DNA from: Leptodactylus fallax
Lineage: Eukaryota > Chordata > Amphibia > Anura > Leptodactylidae
Assembly (NCBI GenBank): GCA_947044405.1
Contig: CAMRHE010000054.1
Coordinates: 7,641,501-7,705,500, forward strand
Direction: 5' to 3'
Length of the DNA: 64,000 bases
Below the pieces are notes generated by a model. The model saw nothing but the letters and a program-made list of their open reading frames with translations. It had not been told where the DNA came from and did not search any database. The position numbers and the translations under genes are program-made. Positions 33,571 to 45,959 of this stretch are shown here, piece by piece (position 1 is the stretch's first letter; each line of letters opens with the position of its first letter).

Positions 33571-34041
33571 TGTGGGGGGAACTCCCCCGGGTTATGTTGT
33601 CTTAGGCCTAATTAATAAGGAACAATTGTCGAGCGCTCGGGAAACAGACAAACAGACAGCAAGGTGTCATCTATAGAATGCTTCAATTTATTGATTGGCA
33701 GAGCTAGGTTATATAGAAAGCACAGTTATACATCAATCACATGACACGATGCCCAAACTTGGTCTTATGCTTCCGTTGTCACGTATATCCAAAAACCGGT
33801 TTAAACCAGATTGATTCAAAAGCATATTTTAAGACATCACTTTATGTCACAAAACATAACACCTAAGGCTAAAAGGTCAGAGATAGCAATCTTTAGACTT
33901 TTGCGATATAGCCTTATCTTAACCACATCCTGTACTGGCATACAGCGCAGACTTTGTGGTGGGCGAGATGCGTTGAGCAATAACTTCTATTTTTCTTAAC
34001 AGCATATATGTCTGGCAAGCAAAATATTTTTAACCCTTACA
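33571..34041 (-). repeat. 5' LTR of the ERV
   Basis: 471 bp. Compared with the 3' LTR it differs at AATCTTTAGAC versus AATCTGTAGAC, GATGCGTTG versus GATGCTTTG, and TATGTCTGG versus TATGTATGG. That is about 99.4% identity and implies a young insertion. On the minus strand a polyadenylation signal AATAAA lies in CAATCAATAAATTGAAGC. Confidence 0.93.
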
Positions 34042-34045
34042 ATGG

Positions 34046-36340
34046 AGAGGACAGAAATGATACTCAGCTAAATCAGCAAATTCCCAAAAAGGCACAAGAG
34101 CTCCCCTTATACAGCTAATCCTCACCTTAGAATAACCTAAATATCACTCTGCACCCAGCCTCATACAATGGGACATGCCTAATAAATCCACTTGTAACTG
34201 TCTAAGGAAAACAGCAGCCAACACATTACATTACCAAGGGTTGACAAAGTACTTAAGAACTGCAATACAGTGATCAAAGGTTGTACGCAGAAACGTGTGT
34301 CGGGGAGGTGCCAGCAGGCAACGGCCATTATACCTCACTCTGCAATATGGGTATGTATCCCTGCATAACATTGTGGTATTCATGCTTTTGTTGATACTGT
34401 TTATTTGCTAGCACTGATTGCAGTTGAAATGTCTCTAATACACCCAGTTACTTCTAATTACTAAGGATCTGTTCACTATTACTCTATGTGCTTTGAGATT
34501 TGTCTCTCTTGGCTGAAACAATTACTGTTGTATACTTTTATTATACTTTTTTTTTATATTTTAGCATGTTTTGATCACATATGAGGCAGCTATGTGTTTG
34601 CAGTGAATATTGGAACTAATGTATGTTGGGATTATACAGATTATTATACATATATATTATATTATACATATTTCCCTTTTGATGCATATTACATACACTG
34701 ACATGTCTGGCCATTGCTGTTAGTCTGACACTTTTGTGTATTGTATTTTTGTCATTCATGAATTTATTTTTATATTTATTCTTTAATATATTTTGATATT
34801 TTTATACATATTTTGTTTTCAATTATTTTGAGTGCTATGTCTGCCCTCCTTGATTTGTTTTCTATTGCTAAACAGAGGTTGCAAACCTGCCTTGGGGACA
34901 GATACAGTATATGGCCATCAATGGTCACCTAACTAAGGTTGCTAACAAGAGAGATTGAACTTCACCCTTCTACAAAAACAATATTAAAGCCAAAATAAAT
35001 TGAAGTATAAAGAGATTTTTATGTACTTTTAAATACATAACATGTATGTGCAAGTATGTTTACAAGTACTATACCTTTTATGGCAGAATTTTAGTAAATG
35101 GCTATATGTAAAGATTTATTTACAGGACAGGACAATGGAGAGAAAGGTAAATTCTGCTTAATATCATTGCAAGTTTAAAGTATAATACTCCGCCTTATCG
35201 TTACTCAGACTGTTTATTTGTATAGAATCCATCTCCATATCTAGCTCACATTCAGATGTCTAAAGGAGGGGGAAGGAAGAAGAGGCTGTTAATTGATTTA
35301 TTGCTTCATTCTGTGCAGTGGTAGTCTTATCTTGAAGTTACAGCAGTGTCAAAAGAGTTCTCTCAGGCTAGGTTCACATCTGCACTTGGGTCTCCGTTAC
35401 TCAGGTCCACCTGGGGGCTCAACAGCGGTTCCTGTGGACACCAGTGGACATAGAGTATAACGAGGTCCACTGGATGTCCGCTGTTTTTATACTAAAACCA
35501 TCGGAGAGAAAAGTAATCTGTGCAGGACTTCTCTCCCCGCCGATTTTCGGCAGTTTCTGTGATGGAGTCTTCAACGGAGGCTCCAGCGCAAAAGTGAACC
35601 TAACCCCACTTACAATGCAGCAGAGTTTAGCAGCTACAGTTATTTGTGTGCCTCTTCCTTCCCTTCACAGACTGCTCTGTAGAGTAAGTCAACCTGATAA
35701 ATGGAAAAGGAAACACATTTCTTTACTAAGATATATTACAAAGTGTCTTATATTCACCTGCAATATTCATTTATGAAAAGTTGTTTCATTATAGGAAATA
35801 TGCTTCAAAATGGGCATGGCAGATATTTCAATAATAATTACGGTGTCTATTTCTAATTTATAGATTCATAAATATCCTATTGTTCTGTGTGTGCAATGAT
35901 AACAACAAACATACAATGCAATAAATAGAGTATATGCCCATGTTTTCTAGAGATGTAATGTGGGATCCTTAGCAACATTTTCTTTGGTGAATCAAGGAAA
36001 CCCCAGTCTGACACTGGGTCTATTGGATTGTAGGTAAGTTAGATTGATAAGTCTACACAGTCTAAGTTCCCATGTAGATGAATTAGACCATCCTTGTTTT
36101 TATGGTATTTTTACATAATGCAACTAAGAGAAGTCATCTTCCTTTTATGGAAAAAGACTGTATGGGATAAGATTCTTATAACTATCTGCAAGTCATTTTA
36201 GAAGTATGTTTTTGTACATATTTAGCACATACATATGTAGCTATAATAGCACTGAGGTAAAGTTCCTAATGTAAGATGAAGCCAAAAGCTCTAAGTCCGT
36301 GGTATCTGAAAGTAATATTTTGTAGATCTTTTTTATGCAC
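34046..36340. other. Unassigned sequence with one MITE
   Basis: 2.3 kb of AT-rich DNA with no coding domain. The MITE at 35366-35606 is listed separately. A GAAACGTGTGTCGGGG word near 34296 resembles PLE terminal motifs but has no CTGATGA box beside it. Confidence 0.45.
35366..35606. mobile_element. MITE with TAGGTTCACxTxTGC ends
   Basis: Left end CTAGGTTCACATCTGCAC and right end GCAAAAGTGAACCTAACCCC are inverted copies over about 15 bp. The 240-bp interior is non-coding with GTCCACTGG repeats. A related single end is at 41750 (CTAGGTTCACACTAAGG). No TSD was found. Confidence 0.55.
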
Positions 36341-36343
36341 TTA

Positions 36344-37992
36344 CAGTCATATGAAAAGTTTGGGCACCCCTATTAATCTTAATCATTTTTAGTTCTAAAT
36401 ATTTGGGTGTTTGCAACAGCCATTTCTATTTGATATATCTAATAACTGATGGACACAGTAATATTTCAGGATTGAAATGAGGTTTATTGTACTAACAGAA
36501 AATGTGCAATATGCATTAAACCAAAATTTGACCGGTGCAAAAATTTGGGTATCCTTATCATTTTATTGATTTGAATACTCCTAACTACTTTTTACTGACT
36601 TACTGAAGCACAAAATTGGTTTTGTAACCTCACTGAGCTTTGAACTTCATAGCCAGGTGTATCCAATCATGAGAAAAGGTATTTAAGGTGGCCAATTGCA
36701 AGTTGTTCTCCTATTTGAATCTCCTCTGAAGAGTGGCATCATGGGCTCCTCAAAACAACTCTCAAATGATCTGAAAACAAAGATTGTTCAACATAGTTGT
36801 TCAGGGGAAGGATACAAAAAGTTGTCTCAGAGATTTAACCTGTAAGTTTCCACTGTGAGGAACATAGTAAGGAAATGGAAGACCACAGGGACAGTTCTTG
36901 TTAAGCCCAGAAGTGGCAGGCCAAGAAAAATATCAGAAAGGCAGAGAAGAAGAATGGTGAGAACAGTCAAGGACAATCCACAGACCACCTCCAAAGAGCT
37001 GCAGCATCATCTTGCTGCAGATGGTGTCACTGTGCATCGGTCAATAATACAGCACGCTTTGCACAAGGAGAATCTGTATGGGAGAGTGATGCGAAAGAAG
37101 CCGTTTCTGAAAGCACGCCACAAACAGAGTCGCCTGAGGTGTGCAAAAGCACATTTGGACAAGCCAGCTTCATTTTGGAAGAAGGTCCTGTGGACTGATG
37201 AAACAAAGATTGAGTTGTTTGGTCATACAAAAAGGCATTATGCATGGCATCAAAAAAACTCAGCATTCCAAGAAAAACACTTGCTACCCACTGTAAAATT
37301 TGGTGGAGGTTCCATCATGCTTTGGGGCTGTGTGGCCAATGCCGGCACCGGGAATCTTGTTAAAGTTGAGGGTCGCATGGATTCAACTCAGTATCAGCAG
37401 ATTCTTGAGAATAATGTACAAGAATCAGTGACAAATTTGAAGTTACGCCGGGGTTGGATATTTCAGCAAGACAATGATCCAAAACACAGCTCCAAATCTA
37501 CTCAGGCATTCATGCAGAGGAACAATTACAATGTTCTGGAATGGCCATCCCAGTCCCCAGACCTGAATATCATTGAACATCTGTGGGATAATTTGAAGTA
37601 GGCTGTCCATGCTCGGCGACCATCAAACTTAACTGAACTGGAATTGTTTTGTAAAGAGGAATGGTAAAAAATACCTTCATCCAGGATCCAGGAACTGATT
37701 AAAAGCTACAGGAAGCGACAAAGGGCGTTTTTTTTTAAAAAAAGAGGCACAAAAAAAAAATAACACCCCTTTTTTGTTGGGGGGGCCCATACTTTTGCAC
37801 CGGTCAAATTTTGGTTTAATGCATATTGCACATTTTCTGTTAGTACAATAAACCTCATTTCAATCCTGAAATATTACTGTGTCCATCAGTTATTAGATAT
37901 ATCAAATTGAAATGGCTGTTGCAAACACCCAAATATTTAGAACTAAAAATGATTAAGATTAATAGGGGTGCCCAAACTTTTTCATTTGACTG
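36344..37992 (+). mobile_element. Tc1/mariner element (CAGTCATATGAAAA family), copy 1
   Basis: TA flanks at 36342-36343 and 37993-37994. Both ends read CAGTCATATGAAAA or close variants (right end CAGTCAAATGAAAA), followed by GTTTGGGCACCCCTATTAAT. Long inverted ends of about 200 bp. A sister copy in the opposite orientation lies at 61261-62908. The stretch 37730-37780 is distorted by homopolymers compared with that copy. Confidence 0.93.
36741..37735 (+). pseudogene. Tc1 transposase, copy 1, three stops
   Basis: Starts MGSSKQLSNDLKTK at 36741. TAA at 36843-36845 interrupts the DNA-binding region. The frame from 36855 then reads through [26 protein letters not shown] (first Asp), FQQDNDPKH (second Asp) and DLNIIEHLWDNLK (Glu). 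A TAG follows at 37599-37601 and another TAA near 37666. The C-terminus is lost in the homopolymer-rich stretch. The catalytic residues survive but no full protein can form. Confidence 0.9.
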
Positions 37993-39107
37993 TATGTCCT
38001 GCCTTGGGTTGCTACCACCAGTACAACTTTTAATGTCTTCTGTATCTCTCAGAAGTAATAGATTTTTGAGTCTTTCAATTACAGCCTGAGGCAGCGCAGG
38101 TAACCCTGTTTGTCAGTGAAGGTCATAAGGTGATGTTCCTGAGAGCTTTATATGTCTAAATTGTAAGTTTGAGTTATAGATTTTACAATAGTGTGAAAAT
38201 CCCTAGCTATTCCCGAGGTGGCTTGAGCAATGCAGTTGGTCAAATTCAGGGGTTAATAGAATAGGCTACAGTAAATTGATTACCACTATGTTAACATATT
38301 ATTATATTATTATTATCCAAGGTGCTTTACATTTAAGGATTTACATACGGTACACAAGATGTACAAAACAGACATACTAACAGTGACCAACTGGCACAGT
38401 GGGATAGAGGGCCCTGCCCGCAAGGGCTTACAATCTATGAGGAAAGAGGGATAGAGACAGAAGGTGAGGGGAGAGACTGTACAGATGGTGGTGTGGTGAC
38501 AGTAGTGTTATTGGAGGTTGTAGGCCTTCCTGAAGGTGGGTCTTCAGGGCCTTCTTGAAGCTTGTGATTCTGGGGGACAGTCTGATGTGTCTTGGTAGTG
38601 AGTTCCAGAGTATGGAGGATGCACGGGAGAAGTCTTGGAGACGTTTTTGTGAAGAGTGGATAAGAGCAGAGTGGAGTAGGAGATCTTTGGAGGATCGGAG
38701 GTTACGTGTGACCAGGTAGCGGGAGATTTGGTCGGAGATATATGCAGGGGACAGGTTGTGGATGGCTTTGTATGTCAGTGTTAGTCATTTGAACTCTAGC
38801 CAGTGAAGGGATTGGCAGAGGGGAGCAGCCAATGAAGAATGGGGGAGAGGTGTATTAAGTGAGCAGCACAGTTTAAGGTGGACTGGAGGGGGGCAAGAGT
38901 GTTTGCTGGAAGGCCATGGAGAAGGGTGTTACAGTAGTCTAGGTGGGAGATTATGAGGGCATGGACTAGCATCTTTGTAGTTTCAGGGGTGAGGAAGGAG
39001 CAGATTCGATAGATGTTCTTGAGTTTGAGGCGGCAGGAGATGTTGAAGGTTTGAATATGCGGCTAGAAGGATAGGTCAGAGTCTAAGGTTATCCCAAGGC
39101 AGCGGAC

Positions 39108-39832
39108 TCATGGGACTGGGGTGAGTGTGGTTCCGCTAACTTTAATAGATGGGTCAGGTAGAGGGGCCGTGCGAGAAGGGGTGAAGATTATGAACTCAGT
39201 TTTCTCCATGTTGAAAAAGCGGGAGGAGAGAAAGGAGGCTACAGCTGCTAGACATTCTGGGACTCTGGACAACAGAGAGGTAATGTTTGGTCCACAGAGA
39301 TATATTTGGGTGTCATCAGCATAGCAATGGTAGCCGAAACCATGGGATTCTATGAGTTGGCCAAGGCCGAGGGTGCAGATGGAGAACAGGAGGGTTCCTA
39401 GGACGGAGCCTTGGTGGACACCTACAGAAAGAGGGCGTGGCGGGAAGGTTGTTTGCGAGTGGGAGACGCTGAATGTGCGGTTGGTGAGGTATGAGGAGAT
39501 CCAGGAAAGGGCCAGGTCTGAGATGCAAAGGGATGAGAGCCTTTGTAACAGGAGGGAATGGTCGACTGTGTCAAAGGCAGAGGAGAGGTCAATGGGGAGG
39601 AGGACAGAGTAGTGACGCTTGGCTTTGGCAGTTAGAAGGTCATTAGTGACCTTGGTTAGGGCAGTTTCTGTGGCGTGATGGGGTCTGAAGCCTGACTGTA
39701 GTCTGTCAAAGAGCACGTTGGACGAGAGATAGGAGGATAATTCGGAGTGGACGTGTTGCTCCAGCAGTTTAGAAGCGTACGGGAGCAGTGAGATGGGGCA
39801 GTAGTTGGCTGGAGAGGACGGTTCAAGGGAGG
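39108..39832 (-). pseudogene. LINE reverse transcriptase (L2-like)
   Basis: Clear RT motifs in order: QSGFRPHHATETALTKV, DLSSAFDTVDHSLL (motif A Asp), VGVHQGSVLGTLLFS (motif B, with His for the usual Pro) and HCYADDTQIYL (catalytic YADD). The frame is open for about 200 codons from 39716. It ends at 39108 with thumb sequence, and downstream codons are degraded. The upstream RT part continues beyond the inserted LTR from 41084. Confidence 0.88.
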
Positions 39833-41083
39833 TGTCATGATATTAGGTGCAGGTATGGTCTTATGATATCAATATTGGTCTATAATACTGCACAGGGGGG
39901 GTTGGTGCCTGAGATCAGGCATAGTAGGGCAAATGGAATGTCCTGTCCCTGAAGCAATCAGCCATTTGGTCAAAAGCCTTCATCTGTATAAGACTGCAAC
40001 CCTCACTAACCCAGCGGGGGTTCATTTAGACAGGATATGGTATGCAAATGATCCACATATAATTGCTAGACACACTGGCACCATTATTAGGTCAGAGGGA
40101 TTATGGTTTTATGACAATATCTGACCTGGGGAACATCTTACAGTCGACCCAATAAATTCCCCAGATGCATCAGGTCAAGGTGCACGCTCAGAATATACAC
40201 ATGTCACAGTTCAAAGTCCAGGAAAGGTCCAGGCACTGATCTCCTTACTCAAAGGGAGCTGGAGTGTCAATCTTGGACTCTATGTATTGGGGATCTCGCC
40301 AGGGACCCCATTATACTACCAGCCCGACTCTATAAACATCCGGCAAATAGTTATACCGGAAATTAATTCTAAAAGTTATTCTGAGAGATGTAGAGAGGGG
40401 GCGGGGCTTCTCCTCCTGGTGACCTCACTCAGGGAGGAGACTGGGGAGATAAAAGGGCTGAACCAGGGTCTGTTGTCCTGTGGATTTGGAGATGCACGCT
40501 TCCTGGTAGCAAGGTGTGGGGGAAGCCAGCCATGAGATGACCATGTGGCTGACATGCGGCCTAAGCAGCTAGGCTTGAGGCCTTGTGAACCTGGAAGAGG
40601 TGTCACTGCATGTAAGCAACGCATGCTTTGCCCAAGACTGTGCCCTGAGCCTACCACAGGGGCTCAGAGAAATGGACTAACTACTTGTTCCAGAGGTCTT
40701 CTGCCATTTTACTCTGCTAAGGTCATCTGCTACTGGACGTCCATAAGATACGTGCCCTGGCAACACTTGGAAGCCAGAGATACCGTCACAAGCTGGTGTT
40801 GGTAATATATATTCTTTTCTTTCTGTTATCCCCATTTTTATTTTATGTACCGTGTTATGCTGTTTTCACTTGTATCTGCTTGTTAATCGCTACATGTATT
40901 CTTTGTATGTGTTAAGTGTCTAGTGCCGACCCATTTAGGGGTTAATAAATATATAAAATTTAGAAGGCCCGTCTCTTGTATTATCCTCTGTTGGACCTAC
41001 ATTCACGGAAAGTGGGTGTGAGATAATCAAAGCGATCTCAGATAGGCGAGGAGCGGTTCCTGGTAAGACTCAGATCCTTAACA
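39833..41083 (+). mobile_element. Solo LTR inserted in the LINE (TSD ggagg)
   Basis: 1251 bp, TGTCATGATATTAGG to CAGATCCTTAACA, with exact duplication ggagg (39828-39832, 41084-41088). AATAAA at 40944-40949 sits in the same core (CCGACCCATTTAGGGGTTAA) as the solo LTR at 31075. An AGATAAAAGGG box near 40447 may be the TATA element. It is longer than its relative, so the two belong to diverged subfamilies. Confidence 0.92.
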
Positions 41084-41500
41084 GGAGGGTTTCTTAAGTA
41101 TAGGTGTGACGGTAGCATGTTTGAAGGTGGAAGGGAAGAATTCATTGGTTAGGGATAGGTTGAAGAGATGGGTTAGGGCAGGAGTAATGACTTCAGAGAG
41201 TTTGAAGATGAGGTGTGACTGGATCGGGTCAAGCGCGCAGGAGGTGAGGTGGGATTTAGAGATTAGGGTGGAGAGCTTTTCATCAGTGATGGTGGAGAAA
41301 CAGGTTAAAGATGAAGAGCATGGGACAATTGGATAGAGTGGTTGTCGGGGGTGTAGGGTGAGACTGTCTCTGATGGTGTAAATTTTGCTTTTGAAATAAG
41401 AGGCAAAGTCATTAGCTGTGATAAATGATGTCGGAGGGGGCGCAGGAGGATGGAGAAGGGAGTTGAAGGTAGTGAATAGCTGTTGAATAGCTGTTCATAC

Positions 41501-42492
41501 ACATATGTTACATTATTAAAGCGATTTAGGAGAATTAGGGTAGGTTATCGCATGGTAGGTTCACAGAATATTTTTTGCAGTCAATTATGGTGAAGAAAAT
41601 ATAAATTTACACCAGCATTGCTAAAACCTTTTCATGACATATGTCATAATTTAAATATTTAGAAGGAGGATAGATACAAACTTTTATTACATCATTCATC
41701 CAGGTATGGTCACCAAAGGAACATTATAATGCTCTGCAGTAATTACACTAGGTTCACACTAAGGTTCGGGTTTCCGTCTTTTGGGTCCGCTTGGGGACCC
41801 GAAAGACAGAGACTCTACCCACTAAAAAAGCAGTTACACGCAGAAACCCGCGAACCCAATAGACTATAATGGGGTCCGCTGGGTTTTTGCCGAAAATGCC
41901 GGTTACTCCTTATGGTTAGTCCTTTCTGGGCCCGATTACCTATTGAGGCAGGTAACACTTATTGGCAGGAAGGACTCCTTCTCTCCTCCCGACACTGTGT
42001 CAGAAATATTGAAAGAAATCCTCCCTGTTTCAGGGCTGTCTTGAGGTAGCCTTGGGCTCTATCTTCTCCCTCAGGGGGTGTATGGAGAGTGTTAGGTCTC
42101 AAAGTCCACAGTGCAAACTCACTGTGATCACTACACACTAGACTGAGGCCATAACGGTTTCCTGGAGGCAAAAGTCTCCCAGACCCCACCCAGTGGCCTT
42201 TGATAGGCCAGGGCTGTACCAAGTGTGGGGGGAACTAGACAGTGGGGAACTAAACAAGGAAATACTTGAAAGGGAAGCTTCAGAACAATTGAGTACATGG
42301 AACACATAGAAAAGACATACAAAAGACAGCAAGAGGCACAAAGACAAAGATAATTAAAGCAGGAGCACTATGGGATGCTGCAATTTCCCCCCTCTTTTAA
42401 CCTGAGCTGCCCTCGACGACCAAAGGGCCCACGCTAGGGAAGGAACTACAGCGGACAAGACAAAACCTAAGAGAAAAGGGTTTAAATGATAC
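41501..42492. other. Unassigned, with one MITE end
   Basis: About 1 kb. A CTAGGTTCACACTAAGG end at 41750 followed by a palindrome of GGGTCCGCTTGGGGACCC marks a MITE fragment. The part from 41960 to 42460 has a GC-rich non-coding character resembling an LTR, but no ends were found. Confidence 0.4.
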
Positions 42493-42849
42493 AACACACA
42501 ATATATACATTAAAATAGGTAATAGTATGTATATATATAAGCAGTGGTCTAGTTACAATCAGGTCTTCCAAGAATCCTCATATATAAAGGGTAATGATGC
42601 AAAACACCCCAATATAAGGGAGTCAGAGAAGAAAACACAGGAAAACCTTAGACCACATAATCAGATCGGCTTAGCCCTTAGACAATGGGAGAGCTGTTAT
42701 ATACTTAAACAGGTGAAAAGCAAATTACCACCTGAACACACACACTGAGCAGGACACTTGCCCATTCAGATAAAGTGAGCTAGACAGGGTACCAAACGCT
42801 AAAAAAGGGGTAACCCCGCTAGTCCTCCTCAGTAAATCCCCTCAACGCG

Positions 42850-42871
42850 TTTCCCCCTACGGGTTCATCAG
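42850..42871 (-). ncRNA. Hammerhead-like core, 3' flank of PLE 2
   Basis: Minus strand: CTGATGA, short stem CCC-GTA-GGG, then GAAA, followed by CGCGTTGAGGGG. The order of conserved boxes fits a minimal hammerhead with a 3-bp stem II, as reported for PLEs. Stems I and III were not established by eye. Confidence 0.5.
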
Positions 42872-43837
42872 GAGGGTATAGATTTCAAAAAACATGCTGA
42901 TATGTATTATGTTAGCAGCTGCAGTTATATAATATGCCAGTACTAATATGCAATAGAGGCTGTTCTTTAGCTGATGCCCTGATGGTGGACAGCAGCATAT
43001 AATAAGCCTCTATGCCGATATGCACTGAGCAGTAGCAGCCACAGTTAATTAAATCAATACAAAAGTGCAGTAAAAACTGCAGTTGAGCTGGTGCCCTGAT
43101 GGTGGACAGCAGCATGTGAAGATAGCCAACCTGAACACAGCCAGAAGCCTAGTTCATATAGCGCGCGCTAACCCTGCCCCTTTAGCACGCCCCTATCTTT
43201 GACATCAAAAGACCCAACCAGTAACGTGGTGAGTCCCTCCCACCAAGGTTGGAGGCTCGTACTAGTGGGCGTGCCCATTGGTATGGAGACAGGGAACGCT
43301 GTGCTGCTGTCATCAAATCAAAACAAAGATAAGGAGAAGGTGAAGTAAACAAATCAGCTCCATGAATGTCCAAAAGAGAAGAAAAAAAAAAAAGGCCACA
43401 GAGTGTCAGACATATGAGCCTCTTTGCAACAACAAAAAAGATAAAGCCCGCGCACTTATCCAAACTAGATGAAGTTGAAAAACTGGCAAACTACTCACTG
43501 AAGCACAAACAAGACTAACAGCGATGTCATGATAATATGAAACATGCAGCACTAAAATAACAAACACACCTAACACAGTAAAGCCCCCTTTATGAAGAGA
43601 AAAAAAATATTAATATAAATAGCTTTAGAATGGTGTGAAGAGAAAAAAATAAAAATTTAATTTTTTTTTTCTTCTCTTTCTTATTCTTTTCTTCCCTCTC
43701 TTCCAGACAAAACATGAGGCATGCATCCCAAAAGAGTGAAGATCAATCACATGAGATGGATATGTAATGTATATGCAGATTAACCAGACTCAATAATTCA
43801 TAAATATAGAATAGAAAAGGAATAAAAATATCCACAT

Positions 43838-44602
43838 CTAAATGAACGGAGTAAAGAAAATGGATTCATTGAGGCCATGAGGTTTAACCGATTGAAACCT
43901 AAAAATCCATCTGGTTTCCTGTTGTAAAATCAACCGGTCCCAATTGCCACCCCTAATATGGGGAGTGTCGCTTTCAAGACCTTGGAACTTCAGACACTTT
44001 GGATTGCCTTCATGCTTTCCCCACACATGTGATGATAACGTTTTATCTTCTTTCCTCAGAATATAGCCCACATGGTCTAATATCCTGCGGCGGAACTCTC
44101 TTTTAGTTTTGCCAATGTAGTTAAGGGGACAGGGACAGGTGGCACAATACACTACCCTAGTGGTGCGACAATTGATAAACTGTCTAGTGTGGTATGTGAC
44201 ACCTGTAGATACACAACATACACTGTGACCCCTGGCTATATAATTGCACGCCTTACATGAACTACATTTGAAAGTTTCTTTAGGTATATTGCGTTCAAGC
44301 CATGTTCCAAACGGTGGGGAGGGATTAAGATGACTGTGTGTTAAATAATCCCCCAAGTTCCTACCCCTTCTGTATGTAACCGAAGGGGAATGACTGACTA
44401 AATCTTTAATGTGTGGATCCATAGTGGGTATGTCCCAATATGATCTCAAGATCTGTGTAATACTTCTCGAACCCCTATAACAATTGCCCACCAGGCGGAT
44501 CAAGTGTTCATCCTGTGTACGTTGTTTGGGGGTTAGCAGAATGGGGCGATAGCTCATCTCCGCATGATGTCTAGCCTCTCACAGGATAGATGGCGGGTAA
44601 CC
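43838..44602 (-). pseudogene. PLE 2 GIY-YIG endonuclease region
   Basis: After one more TGA the frame reads MSYRPILLTPKQRTQDEHL, a cysteine-rich linker (CSSCKACNYI) and the nuclease core VVYCATCPCPLNYIGKTKRE followed by RRRILDHV. It ends at TPFI. This GIY-YIG resembles a PLE lineage distinct from the 12.8-kb copy. Confidence 0.88.
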
Positions 44603-45650
44603 TCATCTACTAAACCTCCCCTCTAGTTTATTAGCCTTGGCATGGAAATCCCCAAGGTCCGAGCAGTTCCTCCGAACTCTCAAATATTGTTCCTTGGGAA
44701 TCCTGCGCCTCAGAGGGGAAGGATGATAGCTATCCCACCTTAGCAGGCAATTGGTTGCCATTTCCTTACGAAAGAGTATAGTTGTTAGACCACCCTGTTC
44801 ATCAATAGATATGCATAAATCCAAAAAAGTGATAGATCTCGGGCTAATAGATGCCTTAAGGTGTAGGTTGATCTGGTTATGGTTAAGGGCTCCCAGAAAG
44901 TTCCAGAACTCGTCCTCAGGGCCCGTCCATAATATCAAAATGTCATCTATGTATCTGAGCCACAATGAAATCCAACCAGTCCATCTCTCAAAAAGCTCAG
45001 TAAAGACGAGGCGCTCCTCCCACTAGCCGAGAAACAAATTTGCGTAAGTTGGCGCAGCGGAACTGCCCATGGCGGTTCTGCGCAGCTGGTGGAAGAAGCG
45101 CCCATCAAATAGAAAATAATTCCCAGGGAGGATGAACTGAAGGAGCTCAAGTAGGAATTCATTGTGGGAGGCTAATTGGATACGTCTACTCTGTAGAAAG
45201 TGCGTCACAGCCCCACACCCCTTATCATGGGGTATGGAGCTGTAGAGTGCCTCAACATCTAGAGAGGCCAAGTAAGAACCAGATGGTAAAAAAATATGCT
45301 GTAAATGCCTCAAGACATTCATAGTATCTCAGACATAGGAAGGTAACGTCATGACGAAGGGGCGCAGTAATCTATCGATGTAGACACTGGCCCCTTGCGT
45401 CAGACTTCCTATGCCCGAGACTATGGGGCGACCTTTTAGAGGACTGAGTCCTTTGTGAACTTTGGGGAGACTGTAAAAAGTTGCTGTAACAGGAAAGGCC
45501 GTACACATAAAAGCCTTTTCCTTTTTACTAATTAAACCTACATCTAATGCCCTAGTCAAAATTGCTTCAAGTTCACTTCTAAAGATTGTGGTGGGATCAG
45601 AATCCAGAGTTCTGTAAGTATCTGTGTCCAAAAGTAAGGCATGGCACATA
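44603..45650 (-). pseudogene. PLE 2 reverse transcriptase core
   Basis: Resumes right after the piggyBac with NMCHALLLDTDTYRTL, then FYSLPKVHKG and GRPIVSGIGS (RT1), SLDVEALYSSIPHDKG (motif A Asp), TAMGSSAAPTYANLFLG (motif B) and LRYIDDILILW (catalytic). In-frame stops: TGA at 45329-45331, TAG at 45023-45025 and TGA at 44603-44605. All domains stay in one frame, so the decay is by point mutation. Confidence 0.9.
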
Positions 45651-45959
45651 TTAACACTAGAAGTCCCAGAAATTTCGAGCTCCCCCTTCAAGTCCTGAAA
45701 GAGGGTCAAATGACCCTTAGTCCAAACTGACAACTCTGATGGCTCCAATTAGCATTTCCTTTCATTTGTAAATGTGGCCATTGTCTGAGGAATCTGCAGG
45801 GGGGAATTGTGTTGATCCACCTCAGGTCTTGTAAGAGAGTGTAAAGAAAAGAATGTAAGCTGCTCCTGAGTGTCTGCCCACCCCCCAGCTGCATTGTTGT
45901 GCTGGGAATATTTGCTAACACCTTAGCAAATTTGCATGCAGCCTTTTGTGCTGTGGGGG

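Larger units (their letters stand above)
26395..34041 (-). mobile_element. Endogenous retrovirus (gammaretrovirus-like), defective
   Basis: Two 471-bp LTRs (26395-26865, 33571-34041) differ at only three positions by my reading. They start TGTAAGGGTTAAAAA and end GAGTTCCCCCCACA on the minus strand. A 4-bp TSD atgg flanks the provirus (26391-26394, 34042-34045). A purine-rich tract (AAAATGGGGGAAA) precedes the 3' LTR, and a putative primer site starting TGGCTATCCAACGTGGGG follows the 5' LTR. Gene order is gag, protease, RT/RNase H, integrase, env. A 931-bp solo LTR sits between gag and protease. Large deletions remove parts of gag, the front of RT and most of env SU. Confidence 0.95.
38295..41500 (-). 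mobile_element. L2-clade LINE, 5' truncated, split by a solo LTR
   Basis: The minus-strand RT is split: the N-terminal part is at 41084-41500, the rest at 38295-39832, with an LTR between. Protein words across the break (LKKPS, then EPSSPANYCPI) are contiguous. The 3' end at 38295-38320 is a run of ATT/AAT triplets, as L2 elements end in short tandem repeats. A CAAGGGCTTACAATCTATGA block near 38420 is typical of the 3' UTR. No endonuclease domain is left. Confidence 0.82.

Noticed and set aside
34285..34310. GAAACGTGTGTCGGGG as another PLE hammerhead
   Set aside because: The CTGATGA box is absent upstream, so there is no hammerhead core.
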